A stretch of DNA of 6,545 nt from Candidatus Altarchaeales archaeon WOR_SM1_86-2. Lineage in GTDB: Archaea; Altiarchaeota; Altiarchaeia; IMC4; MCBC01. The position numbers were made by a program, and so were the translations under genes. Every line of letters starts with the position of its first letter. The stretch's first letter is position 1. Under the pieces are notes generated by a model that made no database searches, was not told the origin of the DNA, and saw only the letters and a program-made list of their open reading frames with translations. Below, piece after piece: positions 1-6,368 of this stretch. The stretch is taken from positions 1-6,545 of the forward strand of contig MCBC01000074.1 in NCBI GenBank assembly GCA_001723855.1, read 5' to 3'.

Positions 1-154
1 CCCTGACAACCGCATCATCTACTGTTTCCCCGTACTCAACAAAGCCCCCCGGGATCGCCCAGCATCCTTTGAACGGATCATACTTTCGCTTTATCAGCAC
101 AACCCGGCCATTCCTTTTTATCACGGCATCCACCGTTAATCCAATATGCTCCAT
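1..154 (-). CDS. Nudix hydrolase, N-terminal part (runs off the window)
   Basis: I translated 51 codons by hand from the ATG at 154-152; the gene continues past base 1. The protein opens with MEHIGLTVDAVI, a beta-strand typical of Nudix folds. It then shows VVLIKRK, the PFKGCWAIPGG stretch and the first half of the Nudix box: G37-x5-E43-x7-R51, with the expected Glu next but cut off. Spacing matches the family consensus GX5EX7REUXEEXGU. The wording 'PFKGxWAxPGGFVEYGET' is typical of ADP-ribose/NADH pyrophosphatase-like and MutT-like members, which cleave nucleoside diphosphates linked to another group using Mg2+. The exact substrate cannot be told from this third of the protein. By eye the DNA is more GC-rich than the genes before it. 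It is separated from them by an 81-bp AT-rich gap with T-runs, so it may be a separate transcription unit. No Shine-Dalgarno is visible. Confidence 0.9.
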   Translation of the reverse strand, partial: MEHIGLTVDAVIKRNGRVVLIKRKYDPFKGCWAIPGGFVEYGETVDDAVVR

Positions 155-235
155 ATTAATTTTATTCTTATTATTTGCTATTTCTAAAATTAAATTAGAA
201 AAATAATCAAAAATTTTTTTTCGGTTTCGCATTTC
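155..235 (-). terminator. AT-rich gap with oligo-T runs and a small hairpin; possible archaeal terminator
   Basis: Read on the minus strand, two T5 runs (213-209 and 203-199) lie 23 to 37 bases after the stop codon of the membrane HTH gene. Oligo-T tracts are the usual archaeal termination signal. A perfect 7-bp inverted repeat follows: TTTCTAA at 181-187 and TTAGAAA at 195-201, with a 7-base loop. It has no T-run after it on the minus strand, so it is not a bacterial-style terminator and may instead be part of the promoter of the Nudix gene. No convincing TATA box for that gene stands out in this A/T-only background. The T-runs could be chance in such AT-rich DNA. Confidence 0.35.
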
Positions 236-1201
236 TCACCCGAAAACCTCTTCTTTTAATTTAACCCAGTTTGTTCTTCCCGAAAGTCTTCTCTCAACAA
301 TATTGCGTTCTTCAAGCCTGCGCATCACTTTTGAAAGAGTTGCCTTTGGCATACCTGTAGTTTTGTGGATGTATGCCTGTGTGATCTCGGCATCTTTTGA
401 TTGGAGCAGTTCAACAACTTCCCTTTCATTTTCATCCAGAACCCCGAGGATTGCCGGCTTTACTGTCTTTGATTTTTTGGATTTTTTGAAATGATATACT
501 ACTGCAGCAAGAATTATAAGAGTTATAATTATGGCAAGTATTATCAACGCGTCATCATTCTTATCCTGCCCCCCGGGCATCCAGGGCTCCTGCGTGGTTT
601 CATTTTCGGTTTCATTTATTGCCAGGTTTGGTTGCATTTCCGGGGGCTCTGTAAATTTATACTCGCATACAAAATCAACTTCGTCGCCCTCTGATTCTAA
701 CTCCAAAACCTGCCTGCCATTTTCAATATATGTTGAAGGGAGAATTTCCGAGGATGTGAATGAAATTATGACATTTTCAGGAAATATTATTTTTACCACG
801 CTCTTGTTTGAAACTCTCAGGGAGAAGGACAATTCCCAGGTATCCCCCTGTTTATTTGTGAAAAATTCCGTGGAATATTTAATCGTGATGTTTTTGGTTT
901 CCCCTGCATTTAATGGTTTTGAAAAATAGAAGTTTATTATTTCTTCATCGCCCGCAATTATTGAATCATATTCCAGGCTGCCATTTAAATCAGAAATTTC
1001 TACAAATTTTGCTTTTGGAACTATGATCCCGTCCTGATAAATTGCTTCATGCGCTTCTATCTCCATATCTTGTGCTACATTAACAAGCCCATTCTCATTA
1101 ATCTCTATTTCAATATCTCCAACTGTTTCAGTAACTTCTATTTCCTGCGCCGATGCCGTTACAATAAGTAAAGCAATAAAAATAATAACTAATGTTTTCA
1201 A
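236..1201 (-). CDS. Membrane-anchored winged helix-turn-helix regulator with secreted sensor-like domain
   Basis: A 321-residue one-piece signalling protein. Residues 1-19 (MKTLVIIFIALLIVTASAQ) are a signal peptide. Residues 20-205 form a beta-rich acidic ectodomain with sequons at N104, N132, N196 and N200. A single membrane helix at about 217-237 is followed by a basic stop-transfer run (KKSKKSK). Residues 254-320 are a MarR/ArsR-like winged HTH: LDENEREVVELL opens it, the recognition helix is about 284-299 (MPKATLSKVMRRLEER), and the wing ends in WVKLKEE. Known archaeal families combine this kind of ectodomain with a C-terminal HTH at the inner membrane face; ligands and targets are mostly unknown. 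The start is TTG: no ATG or GTG lies between it and the upstream in-frame stop, and the signal peptide begins right there. No Shine-Dalgarno is visible. It is last in the transporter cluster, 53 bp after the NEW3 gene, so autoregulation of the cluster is an attractive inference, not shown. Confidence 0.88.
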   Translation of the reverse strand: MKTLVIIFIALLIVTASAQEIEVTETVGDIEIEINENGLVNVAQDMEIEAHEAIYQDGIIVPKAKFVEISDLNGSLEYDSIIAGDEEIINFYFSKPLNAGETKNITIKYSTEFFTNKQGDTWELSFSLRVSNKSVVKIIFPENVIISFTSSEILPSTYIENGRQVLELESEGDEVDFVCEYKFTEPPEMQPNLAINETENETTQEPWMPGGQDKNDDALIILAIIITLIILAAVVYHFKKSKKSKTVKPAILGVLDENEREVVELLQSKDAEITQAYIHKTTGMPKATLSKVMRRLEERNIVERRLSGRTNWVKLKEEVFG

Positions 1202-1254
1202 CTTCTTTTCGATTGATAGGATATTATGGCAAATAAATTAAAATTAAAATTTTA

Positions 1255-3297
1255 TTATTTCCTCCCGAATTTCCTGAAAATTATAATTAAAAATATTATT
1301 GCAGCACCGATCATGGCAAACCCTAAATACCCCGAATATGATGATTTCTCCACGGTAACCCGTATGACATCTTCACCTGTTTCAAATTTCTGGGATTTTG
1401 CTTTCACAATCACCTTATAATCGTCAATTCCCGTGTCAGCGGACGGCTCTATATTCAATGTGAACTTTTCGGTCATCTGCGGCTTTAATGAAGTAATTTT
1501 TGATGGAGCCGCAGTAATATCCCATTCATCTGGCCCCGTCACATCAATTTCAACATCCCTTAATTCACTTAAGCCTGTATTCTGGACTTTAACCGTAACC
1601 TGCTTTTTAGTTCCCGCCCCTGCCTTTATCCAGAGGGTATCAATTTCAAGTTTCATTTCATGAGAACCTTCAATTTCAAGGGTTGCGTTTAATGTGTCAT
1701 TTGCATTTCCAGAAACTTTTATCTTGAAGGGATATTCACCAATTTCCACCTCTGATGCGGGAGTCACCTGAAGAACAACATTTTTTGTTTCTTCAACGTC
1801 CACTTCAACACTTGAAATCTGTGGGGCATTGCCGGATGCTTCCTTAAATTTATATTCCCATTCGGAGGGTAAATTTTCAACAATTAAGTTATAATTTTCC
1901 CCCTTCCTCCCATCATTTTGAATATTGATTGAATATTCTATTGATTCGCCTATCATTACGCTCTTCTTTGAAAAGGGAGATGAGATTTCGACATCATAAA
2001 GTTCCCTTTCCAGTCTCACTGTTGCTAAAAAGATTAATGTTTTTGTTTCTTTGCCCTTAACGCTCGTGATCATCAACCCTGGCTCATATATCCCTTCTTC
2101 TGCATCCAGAGGAGGTTCGAGCCTAAAAAATAATGTTATTGAATCATCATCTAATACCTCAACTTCCGTTATCTCATCACCCCCGTTACTTTCAATCCAA
2201 TACTTCCATTCTTCCGGCACCGAAGCGTTTAATTTATAGATGTCGTCAGAATCATTGTTTACTAATGAAATTTCAAAACTTACTTCTTTTCCCGATGCTA
2301 CCGCTTTCCCCCTATACCTTGAGGATGCGGAAAAACCATACTTCCCAGTGCTTTCTCCAACGTCCGCGACCAGCTCTAACTCCTCTGTATTTCCCCCGGA
2401 AATCTTTACCTTAAATTTATGTTCTCCTTTCCCTGCATCATCCGGGGATTTGACCTCAACATAAACACTCACGGTTCCACCGGATTTCACAAAAATCTTA
2501 TCTATTTCATCATCTTCAGAGTTAAGCACGCGATACTTCCATCCCTCCTCCATCTCATCCAGAGAGATGTCAAAGGTGGCGTCCTTTCTGCCAACATTTT
2601 TCACTATGATCTCAAAATCTTTGGTTTCATCAGGACCGATCATCAAAGAGGGGTAATTTGTGTAAGCGCTGACAGCAAAATCCTCATTTGATAGGGACTT
2701 CATCAACTTTATTGTTCCAAGATCATTCTCATAATCTTCTTCACCTGATTTAACATCATAAACCATGGTGTGGATTTCATAATCATCGTGCTCTATCTTT
2801 ATTATATGGGTTTTTGCCGAAACCCCATCTATAAGGAATCTCCCATTGCTTTCCGTCTCATAACCCATGCCACCTATAGTGACTTCAGCATCCTCTATTC
2901 CTCCTTCGTTATCAAAATCAACAACCTTTCCCTTTACAGTTCCATAACCAACCAAAACAATATCTCCAAGAGAAATATTTTCAGAAGAGTTGTCAAGGGT
3001 TATCAAAATCTTTTTACTCTCATAATAATCCTTCTCAAGGGTAATGTTGTAGGTTATGAGATAATAAGGTGGAAATATCCCCAACTCAAAATTTCCATTA
3101 ACATCTGTTGTATCTGGAAAAGCATAAGAACTTGGACAAGTACCGTTGGTGCAACTGAAGGGAATGGATTCTTTCGCATCTACAACCACCTCATTAATTC
3201 CTTCACCGTAGGCATCTACAATCTTTCCATTGATGAATTCCGCACTTGCACCTGAAATTAAAATTAAGATTCCTAAAACGATTACTATTCTATTCAT
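1255..3297 (-). CDS. Secreted, membrane-anchored protein with carboxypeptidase-regulatory-like and four NEW3-like repeats (COG1470-type)
   Basis: A 680-residue surface protein when started at the ATG at 3297. A GTG at 3330 would add 11 residues (MLCYKIKRKKI) ahead of a good signal peptide (MNRIVIVLGILILISGASA), so I prefer the ATG. Two carboxypeptidase-regulatory-like beta-sandwiches follow, about 20-115 (with C49 and C54 as a likely disulfide) and 118-198. Four NEW3-like repeats of about 105-115 residues occupy roughly 207-312, 319-427, 431-543 and 547-649. Each carries an acidic-Trp motif: GWKY W253, EEWKY W364, SEWEY W480, DEWDI W592. A membrane helix at about 655-675 and a basic tail FRKFGRK anchor it with the repeats outside. 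The architecture fits the archaeal COG1470 group, often beside ABC-2 transporters; biochemical function is unknown. It begins 36 bp after the permease stop, implying cotranscription. It may act as an external scaffold or substrate-binding partner of the transporter. Confidence 0.88.
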   Translation of the reverse strand: MNRIVIVLGILILISGASAEFINGKIVDAYGEGINEVVVDAKESIPFSCTNGTCPSSYAFPDTTDVNGNFELGIFPPYYLITYNITLEKDYYESKKILITLDNSSENISLGDIVLVGYGTVKGKVVDFDNEGGIEDAEVTIGGMGYETESNGRFLIDGVSAKTHIIKIEHDDYEIHTMVYDVKSGEEDYENDLGTIKLMKSLSNEDFAVSAYTNYPSLMIGPDETKDFEIIVKNVGRKDATFDISLDEMEEGWKYRVLNSEDDEIDKIFVKSGGTVSVYVEVKSPDDAGKGEHKFKVKISGGNTEELELVADVGESTGKYGFSASSRYRGKAVASGKEVSFEISLVNNDSDDIYKLNASVPEEWKYWIESNGGDEITEVEVLDDDSITLFFRLEPPLDAEEGIYEPGLMITSVKGKETKTLIFLATVRLERELYDVEISSPFSKKSVMIGESIEYSINIQNDGRKGENYNLIVENLPSEWEYKFKEASGNAPQISSVEVDVEETKNVVLQVTPASEVEIGEYPFKIKVSGNANDTLNATLEIEGSHEMKLEIDTLWIKAGAGTKKQVTVKVQNTGLSELRDVEIDVTGPDEWDITAAPSKITSLKPQMTEKFTLNIEPSADTGIDDYKVIVKAKSQKFETGEDVIRVTVEKSSYSGYLGFAMIGAAIIFLIIIFRKFGRK

Positions 3298-3333
3298 TAT
3301 TTTTTTTCTTTTGATCTTATAACATAGCACAAA

Positions 3334-4422
3334 TCATTCGACATCCTGCCTCAAAAACATAACATAAGATGCAATAAAAAACCCAACCAGCCCAACAAGT
3401 ATCGCAACAACATTCCCCCAGACCATCCCTAAACCTTCTGAAAGCGAACGTTGTATCTGACTTCCAAATCCGAAGCTACCTTGCCCTCCTTCCATCCCCT
3501 CAAAATAAGGGTCTAAAATTACTTCATTCACCTGCCTGAAGTTTTCACTTGGAGATAAAAACATAATTTTCTGCCTTACATCCCGATTCTTTGTCATACT
3601 TTCTCTCATCTCCTCACTCATACCTCTCCACCCCCTCAAAATCAAAACACGCTCTTCTCCACCGGTCCGATTTAAAGCAGTCGTATCGCCCGTATCGCCC
3701 ATGGTTTGCCCTCCTCCTCCATGCATCACAAAAACCTGTGATTGTGACGGCATGGGAGCAATAAAAGATGCAACTGCCTGGGCAACAGGGCTTATTAATA
3801 ATGTAATAATTATGAATACTGCAATCGCGGCAAGCAATGCATCAAAGCTCTGTTTAAGAAAAACAGAGAAAAACAACCCGATAACTGCAAATGTCATTAT
3901 GTAAATGAACATCATAAAATTGAAAAATAGGATTCTTACAGCATCATCCCCGCCGGGGAATACCCCTGCTATTCCACCCACTACTGCGATAGTCATAATT
4001 GAACTTATCGCCACCACAGTAAAGATAAGGATTGTGAACCCGAGTAATTTACCATTTATTAAGGTGTCCCTGTAGAGGGGCTGCGTCAATAAAAATTTTA
4101 ATGTCCCTCTTTCCCTTTCCCCTGAAATAGCATCAACCCCGATAATTATCCCAATGATTGCACCAATTATCGTAATACCTGATGACTCCCTCATTGTTCC
4201 GAGCAATTGTTGAAAGGCGGTAAGTATTGAGGGTTTTGGCATATCAGCATTGCCCGCTCCCATTTGTTCATTATAGTTCTCCAATTCGTCCTTATAGTTC
4301 TGAGTGCCCTGGTATGCCGATAAAAGAAGCATAAATAAAAACAATCCAAATAGTATTATAAATCTCGTGCTTCTTAAACTTTCTGAAAATTCCTTTTTTG
4401 CTATAACAATTGTGGTGTTCAT
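3334..4422 (-). CDS. ABC-2 type transporter permease (NosY-like, COG1277 group) with large external loop
   Basis: A 362-residue membrane protein, the translocation half of the transporter whose ATPase is encoded at 5514-4786. The N-terminus IAKKEFSESLRSTRF is the amphipathic helix typical of ABC-2 permeases. Six hydrophobic helices are seen at about 21-38, 82-98, 127-150, 163-188, 193-222 and 334-357. After helix 2 comes GERERGTLKFLLTQPLYRDT (101-120) with INGKLLG, the cytoplasmic coupling region that contacts the ATPase. Between helices 5 and 6 lies a loop of about 110 residues (223-333), predicted outside. It is rich in Gly and holds HGGGGQTMGDTGDTT and EGGQGSFGFGSQ. The phrase LSPSENFRQ (289-297) recurs in COG1277 proteins. 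The ATG at 4422 lies 24 bp after the MC1 stop. Six helices suggest a homodimer, since no second permease is present. The substrate is unknown. Confidence 0.88.
   Translation of the reverse strand: MNTTIVIAKKEFSESLRSTRFIILFGLFLFMLLLSAYQGTQNYKDELENYNEQMGAGNADMPKPSILTAFQQLLGTMRESSGITIIGAIIGIIIGVDAISGERERGTLKFLLTQPLYRDTLINGKLLGFTILIFTVVAISSIMTIAVVGGIAGVFPGGDDAVRILFFNFMMFIYIMTFAVIGLFFSVFLKQSFDALLAAIAVFIIITLLISPVAQAVASFIAPMPSQSQVFVMHGGGGQTMGDTGDTTALNRTGGEERVLILRGWRGMSEEMRESMTKNRDVRQKIMFLSPSENFRQVNEVILDPYFEGMEGGQGSFGFGSQIQRSLSEGLGMVWGNVVAILVGLVGFFIASYVMFLRQDVE
3682..3699. repeat. 9-bp perfect tandem duplication inside the permease gene
   Basis: The nonamer CGTATCGCC occurs twice head to tail (3682-3690 and 3691-3699). 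Read on the minus strand it gives the GDT-GDT stretch at residues 243-248 of the permease, in its Gly-rich external loop. It keeps the frame, and is most simply explained by replication slippage in a loop that tolerates length change. Confidence 0.8.
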
Positions 4423-4446
4423 TTTGTTTTATTTTTTATTGTAATC

Positions 4447-4734
4447 TTAAAGTTTCTTAATTTTATCCATGCGAATCTTTTTAACATTTGATTTATTTAT
4501 CCTGCCAGCCATCCAATCGGGCGCATTTGGTGGTTTTGGTACTTTTTTAACTGAACCCTCAAAGACATGAACCCTCCACATCCCATCATCATTTTTTCTA
4601 CGCTCCATCAATTGTATCTCCCTAAATCCTCTCGTTGCTGCTTTTAAAGCCGCCTGTCTCGGGGTCATGCCCCCGAATGCATGGTATGCGTCCTTATTCC
4701 AATCCCTTGGGGTATAATATTTTATGTCTGCCAT
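4447..4734 (-). CDS. MC1-family archaeal chromatin protein
   Basis: A 95-residue basic protein. It matches the small monomeric DNA-bending protein MC1 of Methanosarcina along its length: MTPRQAALKAATRG (23-36) corresponds to the family's KQPRQAALKAANRG, WRVHVFEG (53-60) to KKVHVFKA, then a proline-rich loop with P66, P68, P69, P72, then DWM (W74) and NKSNVKKIRMDKIKKL (80-95) matching the basic C-terminus. MC1 binds DNA through this loop region and the conserved Arg and Trp side chains, bending it sharply and favouring distorted or four-way DNA. The differences are a shorter segment after RG and a few extra residues (KNDDG) before the VHVF strand. Length is normal (about 93 in the type protein). 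It sits between the ABC ATPase (51 bp upstream) and permease (24 bp downstream), an odd place for a nucleoid protein. It could be a paralogue with a local regulatory role. No Shine-Dalgarno is seen. Confidence 0.92.
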   Translation of the reverse strand: MADIKYYTPRDWNKDAYHAFGGMTPRQAALKAATRGFREIQLMERRKNDDGMWRVHVFEGSVKKVPKPPNAPDWMAGRINKSNVKKIRMDKIKKL

Positions 4735-4785
4735 TTTTGATGTATCTTATTTCACTATTTTCAATATTTCCTTATTGTTCTATCG

Positions 4786-5514
4786 TCAAAATACCCCGGT
4801 AATCTCTCTATAAATCTCCTCTACCTTTCCTATTTCATCTTTTTCGATGATCTTTTGTAATCTGCCTTGATGTAATATTCCAACGCGTTCTGAAATATCC
4901 TTAACCTCGCCAAGAATATGTGATGAATAAAATATTGTCATTCCTTCATCGCCCAGTTTTTTCAATAAATTCTGGAACTCCATTTTCCCCGTAGGATCCA
5001 ATCCGGAGGTCGGCTCGTCAAGAAACAAAACTTTCGGGTCTTTTACAAGAACACATGCAACCCCGAGTCTTTGCTTCATTCCTTTTGAAAATTCCCCTGC
5101 TTTTTTATCTTTAACCTTTCCAAGCCCTACAAGTTCAAGCACCCCATCCATCGTGTTTTCGGTAACCCCCCCATTTAAATCTGCAATGTATTTAACATTC
5201 TGTTTTGCTGTAAGTCCGCCGTAAAGATTCACGTTCTCAGGCAAGAACCCGATAATCTTTTTAACTTCAATCGGATCCTTTACTATATCATGACCGTCTA
5301 TAATCGCATCTCCTGATGTTGGTTCAATTAATCCAACGAGCAGATTCATCGTCGTTGTTTTTCCCGCCCCGTTGGGACCAACAAAAGCAAAAATCTCACC
5401 CTTGATTATATCTAAATTTAGATTATCAAGTGCTCTTAACCCGTCATAATCTTTTGTTAAATCCCTGCATTCTATCATTACTTCGTTATTGGTTTTGTTG
5501 TTTTCCATTTTCAT
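4786..5514 (-). CDS. ABC transporter ATP-binding protein (CcmA/NosF-like)
   Basis: A 242-residue ATPase that powers the adjacent ABC-2 permease from the cytoplasmic face. All nucleotide-binding motifs are present. Walker A is GPNGAGKTT (46-54, K52). In the Q-loop region GFLPEN (89-94), E93 sits where many ABC proteins have Gln, as is common in this ABC-2 export branch. The signature is EFSKGMKQRL (141-150), Walker B is VLFLDEP (162-168, catalytic E167), the D-loop is SGLDP (170-174) and the switch His is H199 in SSHILGE. The protein is a single domain of usual length. It resembles CcmA-type ATPases that pair with NosY-like permeases. ATG at 5514 is used; a second in-frame ATG at 5508 is equally possible because neither has a Shine-Dalgarno. 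It starts 9 bp after the stop of the secreted His/Met/Cys protein, so the two are almost certainly cotranscribed. The substrate cannot be inferred from the ATPase. Confidence 0.93.
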   Translation of the reverse strand: MKMENNKTNNEVMIECRDLTKDYDGLRALDNLNLDIIKGEIFAFVGPNGAGKTTTMNLLVGLIEPTSGDAIIDGHDIVKDPIEVKKIIGFLPENVNLYGGLTAKQNVKYIADLNGGVTENTMDGVLELVGLGKVKDKKAGEFSKGMKQRLGVACVLVKDPKVLFLDEPTSGLDPTGKMEFQNLLKKLGDEGMTIFYSSHILGEVKDISERVGILHQGRLQKIIEKDEIGKVEEIYREITGVF

Positions 5515-5523
5515 TAATCTTCA

Positions 5524-6294
5524 TTAATTTTGATTTGAGGGGGTATACCCCATGTATTCTAATGGGTCTTTAAAACCACGTTTTTCCTGTTTCCATGCAA
5601 ATGTACAGTTCTCATCGTCGCAGTATTCGGGCCTCCCTGCAAACCCCGGAAATGTACAATTCTCATTATCGCATCCCCTATATTGCCGGGGAAACAACAT
5701 TCTAATCTCAAACCCATGAACCTTTCTATCTTCAAGACTTATGTTCGCATCTATTACACTTACATTGTGTCTTCTCTCAAGTTCATTTATCGGTATCATT
5801 GGCATGAAAGTTACATGAAATCTATTATGGTTATGTGGTTGCATGTGTGGCATATGCGGAATTTTTGCAAAATTTAACATTGCAAACTGTCTTTTAATTT
5901 CAGAATCGTTATTTGCTATTCCTAATGCTTCTCTAATTCTGAACATATCCTGTTTTGATTTTCTAAATAATTTTGGAACTGGCTTTATGGACTTTTTAAT
6001 CACTTCACCTGAATTTAAATTCACTATGAGTCTAACTAAACTTTTAGTTGAATCTTCAGGTATTAAAAAAACACTAACTACCTTTGTTTCATTTATATAA
6101 CATGCTCTTGGAGCAACTCTTAATGTATAATCTGTTAAATTAATGTCTGAAGAATTTATATAATCATTTACAATCTCTTCAGCATAAGTGGTTTCGTTGT
6201 CACCCAGTTTTACAGGCTGTGCACCGGTATTTACAATAAAACCGATTAATACAATACACGCCACTATTCCAAAAAGTTTATTTACATCTTTCAT
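5524..6294 (-). CDS. Secreted sequon-rich protein of unknown function with His/Met cluster and duplicated Cys motif
   Basis: A 256-residue protein that I do not recognise as a family. Residues 7-25 (LFGIVACIVLIGFIVNTGA) form a signal peptide or N-terminal anchor. No other membrane helix is present, so the rest is probably outside. Residues 36-105 vaguely resemble a PepSY-type fold (AEEIVNDYI ... LIVNLNSGEVIKK), which is a guess. A His/Met cluster at 147-166 (PHMPHMQPHNHNRFH, then FMPM) and two copies of CD(N/D)ENCTF (C208/C213 and C225/C230) look like metal ligands or disulfides. Nine N-x-S/T sequons (N33, 47, 52, 68, 129, 177, 184, 212, 229) suggest heavy glycosylation. The ATG at 6294 is chosen: a TTG at 6321 would add nine residues ahead of the signal peptide. 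It is first in the cluster, 9 bp before the ATPase, so a substrate-binding, sensor or metal-chaperone role beside the transporter is plausible but unproven. Confidence 0.8.
   Translation of the reverse strand: MKDVNKLFGIVACIVLIGFIVNTGAQPVKLGDNETTYAEEIVNDYINSSDINLTDYTLRVAPRACYINETKVVSVFLIPEDSTKSLVRLIVNLNSGEVIKKSIKPVPKLFRKSKQDMFRIREALGIANNDSEIKRQFAMLNFAKIPHMPHMQPHNHNRFHVTFMPMIPINELERRHNVSVIDANISLEDRKVHGFEIRMLFPRQYRGCDNENCTFPGFAGRPEYCDDENCTFAWKQEKRGFKDPLEYMGYTPSNQN
5600..5673. repeat. Direct repeat of a 23-bp unit encoding the CDxENCTF motif
   Basis: Bases 5600-5622 and 5651-5673 match at 20 of 23 positions and are offset by 51 bp, exactly 17 codons. Both encode CD(N/D)ENCTF on the minus strand. 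The remaining 28 bp of each 51-bp period are not alike. The DNA-level similarity suggests a fairly recent internal duplication or selection to keep both motifs. Confidence 0.75.
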
Positions 6295-6327
6295 CTTTAA
6301 TTTTTTTTGTTGAATTTTCAAATTTTG

Positions 6328-6335
6328 TTTTTATA
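6328..6335 (-). promoter_or_regulatory. TATA-box candidate, proximal
   Basis: On the minus strand TATAAAAA, preceded by C (6336), is centred about 38 bases before the ATG at 6294. With the usual archaeal distance of about 26 bases from TATA centre to start site, transcription would begin near 6306, giving a leader of about a dozen bases. It would also exclude the TTG start at 6321 from the mRNA, in line with the chosen ATG. The surroundings are AT-rich, so it is only a candidate. Confidence 0.4.
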
Positions 6336-6353
6336 GATATACGGGAATACGTC

Positions 6354-6361
6354 TATTTATA
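6354..6361 (-). promoter_or_regulatory. TATA-box candidate, distal
   Basis: On the minus strand TATAAATA is followed by G (6353) and preceded by ACAC. It is closer to the archaeal consensus than the proximal box and stands out against a less AT-rich flank. Start of transcription would fall near 6332, leaving a leader of roughly 38 bases before the ATG at 6294. It lies about 9 bases from the edge of the phased repeat array, the right place for an activator or repressor to touch the basal factors. Confidence 0.5.
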
Positions 6362-6368
6362 GTGTTGG

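Noticed and set aside
531..929. 132-codon open frame on the plus strand
   Set aside because: It is antisense to the ectodomain of the membrane HTH gene. No recognisable motif, and the minus-strand frame has a coherent signal peptide, membrane helix and HTH.
2770..3255. 161-codon open frame on the plus strand
   Set aside because: It lies wholly antisense to the 5' part of the NEW3-type gene, whose signal peptide and domains are clear. The translation has no domain signal and low-complexity Ile/Tyr/Asn content.
3298..3330. GTG start adding 11 residues to the NEW3-type protein
   Set aside because: The added KIKRKKI stretch sits before a complete signal peptide beginning at the ATG at 3297, and no better ribosome site is seen for the GTG. 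Possible but less likely.
3948..3958. Perfect GC-rich palindrome CCCCGCCGGGG inside the permease gene
   Set aside because: It encodes the conserved-looking FPGGDD turn, has no T-run after it and is best explained by Pro-Gly-Gly codons.
6295..6321. TTG start adding nine residues to the secreted His/Met/Cys protein
   Set aside because: The ATG at 6294 gives a normal signal peptide, and a start site set by the proximal TATA candidate would exclude the TTG.
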